Position numbers and translations under genes: made by a program. The notes under the pieces were generated by a model. That model ran no database searches, was not told the origin of the DNA, and worked only from the letters and a program-made list of their open reading frames with translations. A DNA stretch of 64,000 bases from Dipylidium caninum. Lineage: Eukaryota; Platyhelminthes; Cestoda; Cyclophyllidea; Dipylidiidae. Below, piece by piece: positions 54,506 through 64,000 of the stretch (within the stretch, counting starts at the first letter, position 1; each line of letters begins with the position of its first letter). The DNA lies in assembly GCA_017562135.1 (NCBI GenBank), contig QEYB01000963.1:682001-746000 (forward strand), in the 5' to 3' direction.

Positions 54506-57405
54506 ATGTGCACGAACGGGGGGAGTAAGTACTCCCCCAAAACTTTAGTGGGCTACTGGCGCGAAATGCGTGAACGGGAGGAGGTAAGCCGTGCTCCACC
54601 GATGAAACTCGCATATTCCCAGGTGGATCAGGCCATCTACCTCGAGAGATGCGCTAAGGGGCAACTGGTGGTTCAGAAGATGGCCTTTTTGGAGGGGACA
54701 TTTCTGAAACCTGTACGTTTCCACCCTCGTCCACATCCCCATCGGATGTTGGTACAACTTTTCAAATCGACGTCCTTCACTTTCCCCCTCCACCTTTTTT
54801 CCCTGTCCATCGACGCCTTCACTGCCGGGGGTAGAACGACGTCTAGAGATCGTTTTAACTTGAGTGATTGTTTTAACCCCAACGTCTCAGAATTCGTGCT
54901 TTTTATTAGGCCTGGTAATCGTACTTATCGTTCCTATTTTTATTTTTGTCATCACCTCAGAACAGTTCGCAGAAGGTTCCTAAAATATGTTATTTAATTT
55001 AGAGTTTTCTCTATATTTCGCAACCCGGCCTCTCAATCTTATCACGGGAGGCGCTCTAAATTGCCTCTTTCAACGTTTTTAGTCCTCACTCCCTTGTCCT
55101 ATGATGGCCCGCTAGAATCTCCACTTTTTCGAGGACTGCGAGACAATTTAAGTCGGTATATTAACTGCTGCCGATATCCACTTTTCTCTATATTTGCGTT
55201 TTGCGATCCACTCTGTGCTTACTTTTCCTTCCTTCCTCTCTTCCCCCATTTGTTTAATGGGAATTGTGAAGTTTGGGGTTATCGGCGCACCAGTGTCGCC
55301 GAGATTCGAGCAGAACTCGAGAAAATGAGTGTTTCACATCTCCGCGTTTGGCTTTTGACACTTGTATGCGTCAAACCGTGGCTGATAGTTCCTAGACGAA
55401 TGTGACCTTTCAAGAAGCTCTGGCAATGCCACTACCAAGTGATGTATTCTCGAGTAGAAATGGTTACCCTATAATGTGAAATCAAATCCGGCGAAATAAG
55501 AGAGACACAAAAGACGTCGACCCCTACGTGTCAGGCCTGTTTACACACTCCAGTCGATTGAATTATTTGATGCAATAGTGAGCATTATAACGGATATGCA
55601 TTCTAGTTAGCTTCGTTTGGCATGTGAATTACGACCTCGAGAGAGTCTAATTATGCTTGTTTTTGTCAAACTTTGAGTGAAGAGGACCGCAAAATGAGTC
55701 CATCCCTGGTACCGTCCCCTCTCGGCTAATTCTTCGCCTAGGTCGCAACATCCGGACCACGAGACTCATATTTACACTACAACGACAGAGTGGGTCTTGT
55801 GTGTTTGCCACCACCGGAAGATCGAGTCCGTGTGAACCACAGTCGTGAACGTCCTCCCCTCTTGATCTCTGCGACTGTCGAAGAGCGTCTCATTTATGGC
55901 TCCATGAAGCTGACTAACGGCCACTCAATTGTTGCCTGCACTGAAATTAAGCCTCTCGCGAAGTCTATCTTTCAAGTGACCAGGTAGGCTGAGATGAAAA
56001 TTCTCCACTCCGTGCCCTTCCCAAGCCCGGGTGAGAGGATGTGTGAGCGCATATATTAACCCCAATTTCCATCGACTGGTTTTTTTTCACCAAAGACACT
56101 CTAGTGTGACTGGAAACTTATGCAAACTAGAGAAAGGAATAGGTTTGACAGGAGGCGACTGACTAGCCAATGCCTATCTCTGCATTTTTGTTTAGTTGCA
56201 ACACTTGTCCTCCGGAGTGTAAAGTCACCTATGGGACTCCGATACAACTTGTTCTCGCCACCGAAGGCCTCTCCGATGTACCTTTGTATTTGGCCAGTGA
56301 TACAGTCACTGCTATCGGAGCCACTACTCCGAAGTCGGGGAAGAGACGAGTGTTCTTGCACTCGGACAACCAGGACTATAACACGTTCTGGAAGTTTCAG
56401 CATGTCGATCCACGGATGCGCCTCGAATACGAGGGTCTACCTGTTCCAGTACGTGGTCTTCTCTATTCTACCATCTGGGGCCGAGAGCGGCGGAACGGGA
56501 ACATCATTAGACTCTCCTTGTTGTTTGTTGACCGTGGTTGTGCGTACATTTCTACCCTCCCACCAGAGGCGAACCCACTTTGCTGGGCACAAAATGCCCA
56601 CCTCAATTGTAGAGTCATGAGTGCAAAAAACTGCAACACAATAATGAGGATAAAGGAGCTAGGGCTTCTTTCGCCGGTACCACCTCCAGTCCTCGACTCC
56701 ATCCGCCTCCCCAGGCCACAGCCGCACACGCTGCCGTTTGTTAACCTACTTTGTTTACTCACCATCACCTGTCAAATACAAAAAAATGGGGGAAAGGAAA
56801 GAAAACTGGGAAAAACAATTTTTTTCTTCAATTTCAGGTCAATACTCCTGTCATTATGAGACATTGTAAAACCAACTCGGCATTAGCTATTGAAAACAGT
56901 GTCTCGAGGTGAGAGTTTCTAATTCGCGCCTCTGTTCTGTGTCACATCCACACGTAGGTAATTAATTTCGGAATAGTGGACAGTGTTGTTGGCCGGTGTG
57001 ATGACGATGCATCATTAACGTCGTAGCCCGTACATCAGGCAAAGCAGGCCGCTGACAAACAGGTCGAGTTGTGTAGTCAATTGTGTAACATAACCAAAAG
57101 TCTAGCATTTTGTGTCAATTTGGTTAAGTTATGGGTTAAATGCCATTGTCATCTCAGCGCCTTTAACTACTACCCATCCTCTTCGTCCCTCCACGAAGCC
57201 ATTTGTTACTTTTAGGGGATTATATGGATCCGAATATGAGGTGAGTACCTGTGATCATCTGGACCGTCACGGAGTCGAAAGTGACGCCAACCAGATATGC
57301 GTGTGCACAGACTTGGGAATGTGGGCAGATACCGGCGAGAAGGCCACGGAAAATGCAAAGTGCTCCAAGACACGTCAGTGTCCATTTTCCTCTCCTCATC
57401 AGTAG
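54506..57405 (+). CDS. CFAP161: Cilia- and flagella-associated protein 161
   Basis: Microtubule inner protein of motile cilia and flagella. Five exons join in phase: 54506-54712, 55742-55983, 56196-56448, 56838-56908 and 57216-57405, about 320 residues (human about 301). Matches recalled from the human protein: KGQLVVQKMAF for KGKLLIQRSRR; SYLHYNDRVGLV for GYIHYGDKVMLV; VDPRMRLEYEGLPVPVNTPV for the PDPQLRLEYEGFPVP block; MRHCKTNSALA for INHCHTNRGLA; and LYGSEYEV followed by LDRHGVE for YFGKEAEV and LDSHRVE. The order and spacing of these blocks are those of the family. The start ATG gives an N-terminus of the expected length. An internal AGTAAGT in exon 1 is not used in this model. In tapeworms the likely sites of use are sperm and flame cells (inference). 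Confidence 0.88.
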
Positions 57406-58038
57406 GATGCACTTCCAGACCAAGAGGCACCGATTACGAATGTATTTTGTACAAAGAAATGAAAATGAGTTCAGTAGAGTCTAAAAAGTTTATTGGGCAT
57501 AACATTTTGATAGAAGACGCTCGTATTTTGTTTGAAAGATGTAATGGGGGTGAGCTCTTAAGCGAATTCTAGTTTTTTGCATCATCTGATGATATTTACA
57601 TTAATCTCTTAACCTCTTCTCCCATTCACTGCCTATACTGCCACAATATTTGTTTGAAAAGGTTTTTTTAGATTGCTCTAGCTCGTCTACCATCCACTGC
57701 CTCGTATTTACGCTCGAATGCAGGCTGCGAGGCCACACCTATTGGCAGTCTATTAGTCTCATTAACATCATTTATTTGATTCTTTACTGGCGTAGCTTGC
57801 TATGACTTCAGGAATAGAACCACTGTTAAAAACGTGAAATGAACAATGCGGAATGCATTTGTTGTCTTAGGGATCGTGACATGGCGTTGCGAGGCCTTCA
57901 CTACTCTCCTTATCCTCTCGAAGATTGAAAAATGTAATTAGCGCATAGAAGGAATGCCTTACTAGTCTCATGAAACAAGGACCATAATACCAGGCAAAGA
58001 TAGAGTATGACGAAAACGGCCGCCTCGATCACAGTGAA

Positions 58039-58049
58039 GGGGGGGGGGG
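58039..58049. repeat. G homopolymer run (11)
   Basis: Eleven consecutive G on the plus strand in A+T-rich intergenic DNA. Confidence 0.85.
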
Positions 58050-58222
58050 GTAAACTGTCCACTTTGAGTAAAGGAGCGGAAAACCCCTTTAATTTACTAT
58101 TCATTAGCTATTCGATTGAGTTTCTTCAAGTCACTTGGATTCGATGTGTTTAGGCTTGTCATCCGTTGTTTCGCAGGATTCATAGGGTACCTCTGCACAT
58201 TTGGAGGGTTAATACGTCGAAG

Positions 58223-58259
58223 TATATATATACATCAATCAAATAGATATATATATATA
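58223..58259. repeat. Paired AT dinucleotide repeats
   Basis: Two alternating TA runs (about 10 and 14 nt) separated by about 13 nt of other sequence. They lie in intergenic DNA and are likely unstable. Confidence 0.85.
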
Positions 58260-59525
58260 AATGGTCAGACCAAGGAGTTTTTTTGCATTGATGAGGCAAT
58301 TTGATTACAAAATGGCCATAGAGGCTTAAAAAAGACTTAGTTTCCAAAAAAAAAAACATGTCTCACTTTGAAGGTCAAATTCGACGCTTCTCATAATCTT
58401 CTCCACAAACAATTACTGAAAAGTTACAAGTAAATCGTTTACGAGAGGCTGCAATAATTTGTTGATGCAAAAATTCACGCTCTCATATTGTTTTGATTGA
58501 TCCTCAGTTTACCATATTTTCACATGTGGGCAAAACCCTACGTCCAAGAATTTTTTTCGATTTACTAGATTCCTTTAACAAGCCAATAGTGCATAGGGAG
58601 GAACCCCACCCAACTGAAGAAGAGTCGTTATTTAAATGGAATTAGTAGGTATGGTAGCTTCACGACAGGAGGTGTTGGAAAGGTCACCGGGATTAGCGAC
58701 TCGTAAATTCTAACAGATTGGGTTTTTTCGAGTAAGTACCCAAAAAGCAAAAGGGATCTCTGCTTCTTAATTTTGCAGGTGGGCACTTAATACCGCTAAA
58801 GTGGACAAATTTACCTAAAGTATTGTCTCTCATAACTTCTATGATTGTCGCGATTACTTAGAAGACTTTCAGCGGCACACGGCGGAGATCTCACTGAAAG
58901 AACTAAAAATGAAGAACAAAATTTCTTGTCACCTGATCTTCGAATTAATGAGGAGTAGATTTGTGTTAAGTAAGGGGGGGTAACAAAATAATTTGATGTG
59001 TTTTGACTAGGCTCAGACTAAAATTGGACAAAAATGATTACACCATAAGTGGGTTGACATTACCTTACAGTTGGAGCGGATCAAACATTTTCAATTTTCC
59101 CTTTTGTCGAACGTGAGGAAGTGTCATAAATAAATTCAAAATGCAGAAAACAGCGCCAACAATAATTTTCTGCTTAAATTAATACAAACCTTGAAAAATG
59201 CTTTATTAAAAAACTTATTTTAGAAATAAATCGCAAATTTTCAATATTTTATGTGTTGTTTGTATTATTTGCTGCGCACTGCGGGTCACTCAGGTGGGAT
59301 CTGTGTGAGTGCCTTTCGGCTCTGTATTGCTCTACTTCTAGGCAATCTGCATTCATTGGGTGGTAAGGTAGGTTACTACGGAAACGAGTGATATACATGA
59401 AAACTGTATTATTATACGGGCGTAATCATGTTTTTCAAAGCGTCTAAGTCGTGCTTCTGAGACTGTTGTGTGCTATTATCAAATTCTAACTACTGACTTG
59501 TTTCTACTGCCTATCGTTTAGGGAA

Positions 59526-60983
59526 ATGGACGGTTTAACACACAATGTGTGGATGTACTTTGCTCTTCCATTTGCATTTGGTCTCTGTCTTCGATCCCTG
59601 ACCATTTTGCAACCCTATTCTGGTATGGCATCACCACCTATGTTTGGCGACTATGAGGCCCAACGCCATTGGATGGAAATAACTGTCAATCTTCCTATTT
59701 CCGAGTGGTACGTTAATACTTCGTCCAATGATCTACAATATTGGGGCTTGGATTACCCCCCACTAACCGCCTACCACAGTTATCTTCTTGGACGTGTTGC
59801 AGAGATGTTGGATCCAAATTGGACCAAACTGTTGACTTCAAGAGGCCTTGAAACACCTGAACACAAAAGATTCATGCGGCTAACTGTTATTTTTTCCGAT
59901 ATTTTCTCGTACATGTTGGCTGTGCTCTTTTATTGTGGATTTGCCTTGCCACCCCTAAAGAAGAAGCTTAAACTCTCAGCATTATCGGTGGCGGTATTAA
60001 TGCTGTCTTTCCCCGCTCTAATCCTGATCGACCATGGTCACTTTCAGTACAATTGCATAAGTCTTGGGTTATTCGTTATGAGCTTGACTCTGTTATCAAA
60101 GGATTTCGATATACTAGGTAGCGTGGCGTTTTGTCTCGCACTTCTATATAAACAAATGGAGCTTTATCATGCTCTACCCATATTTTTCTTTCTTCTCTCA
60201 AAATGCTTTAGACATTGCTTAATTTGTAGTTTGGTACGTATCTTAAAATTAGCAGTAACTGTATGTGCGACCTTTCTTATTGTCCTTATACCATTCCTCA
60301 CCTCCTTGGATCAGTTAAAACACGTCGGAAGACGTATCTTTCCCATCGACAGGGGACTCTTCGAAGACAAAGTGGCAAATTTTTGGTGCATCTCTTCAGT
60401 CTTCATAAAGTGGAAGCATTTTTTCCCTACCAGTTTGCTTTTTTACAATTGTTGTGTTACTACTCTCTTTGTTTCGCTTCCAGCTTGTTACAAGCTTTTT
60501 GTGAAGCCAACAGTGCCCAGACTCGTTCTTAGTGAAGCGATTGTCTCCCTTTCATTTTTTCTCTTTTCCTATCAGGTTCACGAAAAGTCAATACTTTTGG
60601 TCGCTATTCCCGTGCTATGTCTACTTCCGCTGTTCCCTCTATCGTCCTCCTATTTTTTGTTTGTGGCAACATTGAGTATGTGGCCATTATTTGCCCAAGA
60701 TGGGCTTTGTCACGCATGCATTGCTTTGGTAATAATATTCTACGTAGTAGTTTCCATTTGTCTTTCTACAGACACAACTGGAGGACATAGAGTTTCTCTC
60801 ATTCGGTTTTGGCCGCTTAATATTTCACTATTGGGATATGTTATTATTTTTGTATTACAGGTTTTCGTACAACCTCCAATTAAATATCCATTCCTATTTC
60901 CCTTAATTGTGAATACTTACAGCTTCCTGCATTTTTCTGCATTCCTTATTTTTTGGTACAGTCAACTCCTTCCCTCAATTTAG
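59526..60983 (+). CDS. ALG6: ALG6, dolichyl-P-Glc:Man9GlcNAc2-PP-dolichol glucosyltransferase
   Basis: ER multi-pass enzyme that adds the first glucose to the lipid-linked oligosaccharide used for protein N-glycosylation. A single uninterrupted exon gives 485 residues (human about 507). Conserved blocks: PPMFGDYEAQRHWMEIT (residues about 37-53; the Asp at 42 corresponds to the proposed catalytic base of yeast Alg6), LQYWGLDYPPLTAYHS, LIDHGHFQYN, YKQMELYHALP, FPIDRGLFEDKVANFWC and FSYQVHEKSILL. These separate ALG6 from its relative ALG8. About ten or more hydrophobic helices follow one another, as expected for this GT-C family enzyme. An acceptor (TTTAG, ending at 59521) lies four bases before the ATG, so the messenger probably gains its 5' end by trans-splicing or from a separate untranslated exon. 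The lack of introns contrasts with its neighbours. Confidence 0.96.
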   Translation: MDGLTHNVWMYFALPFAFGLCLRSLTILQPYSGMASPPMFGDYEAQRHWMEITVNLPISEWYVNTSSNDLQYWGLDYPPLTAYHSYLLGRVAEMLDPNWTKLLTSRGLETPEHKRFMRLTVIFSDIFSYMLAVLFYCGFALPPLKKKLKLSALSVAVLMLSFPALILIDHGHFQYNCISLGLFVMSLTLLSKDFDILGSVAFCLALLYKQMELYHALPIFFFLLSKCFRHCLICSLVRILKLAVTVCATFLIVLIPFLTSLDQLKHVGRRIFPIDRGLFEDKVANFWCISSVFIKWKHFFPTSLLFYNCCVTTLFVSLPACYKLFVKPTVPRLVLSEAIVSLSFFLFSYQVHEKSILLVAIPVLCLLPLFPLSSSYFLFVATLSMWPLFAQDGLCHACIALVIIFYVVVSICLSTDTTGGHRVSLIRFWPLNISLLGYVIIFVLQVFVQPPIKYPFLFPLIVNTYSFLHFSAFLIFWYSQLLPSI

Positions 60984-61739
60984 TGTAATATTTGCTTAAA
61001 TCAAAAGACGTCCAACTCCATTTTTAATTTTTGTCATTGGTCCGCTTGTATAAATTATGGGGACATCGTTGGCTAATGCTTTGCTTCTTGTTAAGCTTGT
61101 CGTAGGTTTGGAAACGATGAAACGAGCGTTGAATATAAGTATGACAAAAGTCGCAACTTTTCGCAATATTTATTATATTCAACCTAAATGATTTCCATTG
61201 GCATATGCGACTTTCTGTCAATGATTGGCAAAATTACACTTTAGTAAACGTTTCGTAGTCTTCCATAATTCCATATTGGTTTGGTATTTTTCTCAAAAAT
61301 AATTCATAACGAAAAGGAAATAATCTGTTGGTTGAGGAAATATCGGGTGAATATGGACAGTGTTAATTTATTTACAATAATTGGAGTTTTATATGGTCTT
61401 GCATTATTCTAAATTTCTACTGCGTCGTGCCAATTGAACAATGCTGAGTGTTTTTCTTATCAAGTATATCATGCACGACATTATTTTCACGGTGGAGGGA
61501 ATCTACCGTTGTCAGGAAGAAAGAAGTAATGAATCATTCCTTGGACATTCCACCATATGCTAACCGTAAAACTTCTGGAGCTTGCGTTTTTGTGTAGAAA
61601 TGGTGGCGATCGTATATTGCGCAGAAATCAACAGAAAACGAACTTGCTTTTGCACCCGATCATTCGTATTTGCGTCAATTAGCGAGACATGAGTCTAGTT
61701 TTTTCCTTTATTGTGCGCAGATTTTTTATTACAGCCGAA
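60984..61739. other. Intergenic region, converging 3' ends
   Basis: ALG6 (plus) and the unnamed gene at 61740-62520 (minus) converge here. The region is A+T-rich, with no open frame worth reporting. It should contain both 3' untranslated regions. Confidence 0.5.
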
Positions 61740-62520
61740 TTAATGGCTAGTTTCCAGTTTGGATCTGAGTTCACAAATAGTTGTGTATGGATCGGATTTC
61801 ACGGGCGTCCTTAATTCCTTCTCGGTGCCAACGTTGGCCGCCGGCCTTCCTCGAGCCTTGTTGACGATACTAAAATTGCCATAACAAAATTCTTGGTTCG
61901 TGGACTCACTTTCGGTTGCCCCATTAATGTTTATCCAAGCTTTGACTGCGCTTTGATTCCGTTTCAAGTAGTAAAGGAAAAGTTGTAATTCGCGTTTTGT
62001 TTGCACGTCTGGAAACATTGGGTGTACGTCGCGAAGTATTGTACCGTCGCAGCTGAACACAGACTGCATATAACCCCTCGTTTTCTAGTTTCCAACCTAA
62101 TAATAATAACCCTGTGTAAGTGACTTATTCGTCCCAACAATTGATGTACATCTGGTGGATCGAAAGCGAATTAGACCATGTGGGATGTTTGTAAGAATAT
62201 GATGTATGCTTGAGGGAGCGGTATTGGCGGCTTGGAGTTCGTTGAGCTGAGCAGACGTTTAGTAAGTTGATGGGGATTGAAATCTGCGCTCTCCCTATTT
62301 TCCAACACCATAATATGGATTCGGGCAAAATTTGGGATGAGAATGGTGTCTTGGCTACTTTGTTCCAAGAAATGGAGATGAACCATGGGTGCTCGTGAGA
62401 TACAGACTCGAGCTACTAGAACCTTACTTAACAGAGACCTATATTAGTTAAGCGAGTGAGCGTTCATGATTCAGGCACTTACATTCCACATTGTCGAGAG
62501 GGGGAAATTAGAGAAAAACG
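61740..62520 (-). CDS. Unrecognised protein, C-terminal exons (5' end not resolved)
   Basis: I cannot name this gene. Three exons join in phase on the minus strand: 62520-62483 (after TTTCAG, ending at GTAAGT), 62438-62177 (after AATATAG, ending at a weak GTCTAA donor) and 62084-61740 (after AAACTAG, ending in TAA), giving at least 214 residues. Codon use in all three looks coding. The middle exon encodes SQDTILIPNFARIHIMVLEN and a Pro-rich stretch. The last encodes MQSVFSCDGTILRDVHPMFP, a Tyr/Leu/Lys-rich helix, and a basic tail ending CELRSKLETSH. No signal peptide, transmembrane helix or known motif is visible. Further 5' exons probably lie between 62.5 and 63.6 kb. If the weak second donor is wrong, the last two exons may be joined differently. 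Confidence 0.5.
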
Positions 62521-63697
62521 CTGAAATTGTAGAGTAGTTTTGCTGTGAAACGCTCACAATGGATGAGTACCGCTGTCAGGTCACCTTTGTTGTCTGCCAG
62601 TAAAACGAATGAAGTGAACGGCTAAAGCGCATATTTGACGCTAAGCCCATTAACTCTTTTGAAGTACGATGCATGGATCGTTTAATACATTGTTACAGGA
62701 CGTTCAAAACCTTGCAGTAGTGCTACACTGGTTTGCATAATTTCTCGCTTTGATGGCACGAATGGTTAACTTGTTGCGAGAATGAGACTGCTTTTCCAGC
62801 AAGATCTTTACGGGGGTTATAAAACACTTTTTAATTACCCGAATTGGTGGGAGGGAGCAACTTGATATGATACTACAATAGCTGGGTCAGCATTACTTAG
62901 AATCCGTATGAAACATCCCATATTATACTAAAATAATGTCCTTAACATAATCCAATACGACTTCAGCTACAACACAAAGATATATGTTGCAGATAAGAAA
63001 ATTGTTGAGGGTCCTATTATCCTTACTATCCTTATTAACCCCTAAACAGAGAGAGCTCAAAACTCGTGATCATCACCTTGAGGCTTATCGCGAGATTAAT
63101 GGGAAGATGTGAAGGATTTGAAGTTGTGGTATTAAGTCTGCTCTGACTTGAAAACTTCGCAGCATAAGACCAGAGTAATGCTCGATAATTTCCGAAAATT
63201 GGAAGCATATAGGTATTGAAGTGCGTCAGGTTGTGGTCTCTGCAATCACCCCTGAAACCTGTTTGGTATAGTTAAATTAACCTTACTAATAAGCTAAACA
63301 AGATTTTTGAAATATGTTGGTGCCTTCAAATAGCAAAAATTAAATAAACCAATCGCAATTGTATCGCTTTATAAAGGTCATTGCGGTGTCAAAGTCAACA
63401 CTGGCGGCCTGTCGGTTGGGTGGAGATGGGGAGGAAGGTGCGTGTCGTAGATCTGTCTTCCCTAACATATGAAAGATCTAAGAGCTATCATTATGACATT
63501 AGCATGTATCAAGTCACTAACAATAGATCAGGATTGATTTGTAATTGTGATATTTACTAAAAGTTCTCCCTAACGTTATTGATAACTTTATATAATTTCC
63601 TATGGTATGGGCACTCTCCCCTGACAATTTTGGGTGAAAGTGACGCACATTATAGTAATTCGTGTCGACATATCTTTTAGATAGACAGACTTTTCAG
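62521..63697. other. Region between two divergent genes
   Basis: This region should contain missing 5' exons and the promoter of the minus-strand gene ending at 61740, and the first exon and promoter of the ADP-ribosylhydrolase gene. I could not identify either first exon with confidence. No repeat of note was seen. Confidence 0.4.
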
Positions 63698-63990
63698 GGG
63701 ATGTTTATATGGAAGTGTGTTTGGCGACGCTTGTGGTGCGCCATTCGAGATGAAACACAACATTCCCCTAACCCGCGTCCTAGAGTTTTTCAACAGAAGA
63801 CTTTCTGGAGGTATTGCTTCGAACATATAGTTGTTAGTTTGATTAACCACAAGGATCTGATTTGCTTGTCTCTCAACTTTTCAGAAAAACATGACACACT
63901 TCGCTACACAGATGATTCAGAAATGGCACTATGTATTTGTGACTCGATGAAGCGTATGAGTGGATTCAACCCTACTGATATGGCGAGGAC
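63698..63990 (+). CDS. ADPRS: ADP-ribosylhydrolase, ARH3/ADPRS-like (partial, runs off right edge)
   Basis: Hydrolase that removes ADP-ribose from proteins, notably from serine in the case of ARH3. Two internal exons are visible: 63698-63810 (after CTTTTCAG) and 63885-63990 (after CTTTTCAG, ending at GTGAGA), joined in phase 1. The first gives GCLYGSVFGDACGAPFEM, the N-terminal block of the ARH fold (human ARH3: GCLAGALLGDCVGSFYE). The second gives DTLRYTDDSEMALCI, which contains the Thr-Asp-Asp metal-binding motif near the active site (human: YYTDDTAMA). Both exons are short and the first codon is split, so a first exon with the start codon must lie upstream. The second pair of metal ligands lies beyond the window. 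Other ARH-family members remain possible. Confidence 0.85.
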
Positions 63991-64000
63991 GTGAGATTAA

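Larger units (their letters stand above)
57406..59521. other. Intergenic region between CFAP161 and ALG6
   Basis: 2.1 kb of A+T-rich DNA without a convincing gene. It contains a G11 run at 58039-58049 and two AT repeats (58223-58232 and 58246-58259). It ends in the acceptor TTTAG at 59517-59521, directly before the ALG6 start. Confidence 0.5.

Noticed and set aside
54506..57405. Initial idea that this gene encodes a CSL/RBPJ-type factor
   Set aside because: The conserved blocks (LEYEGLPVP, MRHCKTNSALA, LYGSEYEV) are those of CFAP161, in the right order; no DNA-binding region of the CSL family is present.

Overview
The window looks like nuclear DNA of a parasitic flatworm, most likely a tapeworm. 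Every convincing gene is an intron-bearing metazoan gene. Several introns are only 32-34 nt long and sit in the same genes as introns of kilobases, a pattern known in flatworms. Strong splice acceptors also lie directly in front of several start codons, as expected where spliced-leader trans-splicing occurs. The species assignment is inference. Exon borders were read by eye from GT/AG signals, phase continuity and remembered family sequences; no alignment was run.

Layout, left to right. Positions 68-367 (minus) hold a possible first exon of a secreted protein that leaves the window. A six-exon protocadherin gene runs from 8112 to 20538 (plus). From 20.5 to 33.5 kb there is no recognisable gene, but there are simple repeats, inverted repeats, G-rich stretches and a few splice-flanked open segments on the minus strand. 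Then come three minus-strand genes: the mitochondrial ribosomal protein mS27 (33514-38195), a 222-residue helical protein I cannot name (39498-40459), and the cohesin-loader subunit MAU2/SCC4 (41916-45975). MAU2 is divergent from a p21-activated kinase gene (47206-52777, plus), and the two starts are about 1.2 kb apart. The kinase is followed by CFAP161, an axonemal protein gene (54506-57405, plus), and by a single-exon ALG6 glucosyltransferase (59526-60983, plus). Last are an unnamed minus-strand gene (61740-62520, incomplete at its 5' side) and the start of an ARH3-type ADP-ribosylhydrolase gene that runs off the right edge (63698-63990, plus).

The genes are not an operon and share no pathway. 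Their roles are adhesion (protocadherin), mitochondrial translation (mS27), cohesin loading (MAU2), Rac/Cdc42 signalling (PAK), cilium structure (CFAP161), N-glycan precursor assembly in the ER (ALG6) and removal of ADP-ribose from proteins (ARH3). By eye the left half (to about 33 kb) is richer in G+C and has long pyrimidine-rich tracts on the plus strand, while the right half is more A+T rich. No CRISPR array, bacterial element, reverse transcriptase, transposase or intact tRNA was seen.

I saw no single spectacular new system. The best leads are two unnamed conserved-looking proteins, the open segments on the minus strand between 22 and 32 kb, a lineage-type insertion inside MAU2, an N-terminally short PAK, and the splice acceptors that hug start codons.
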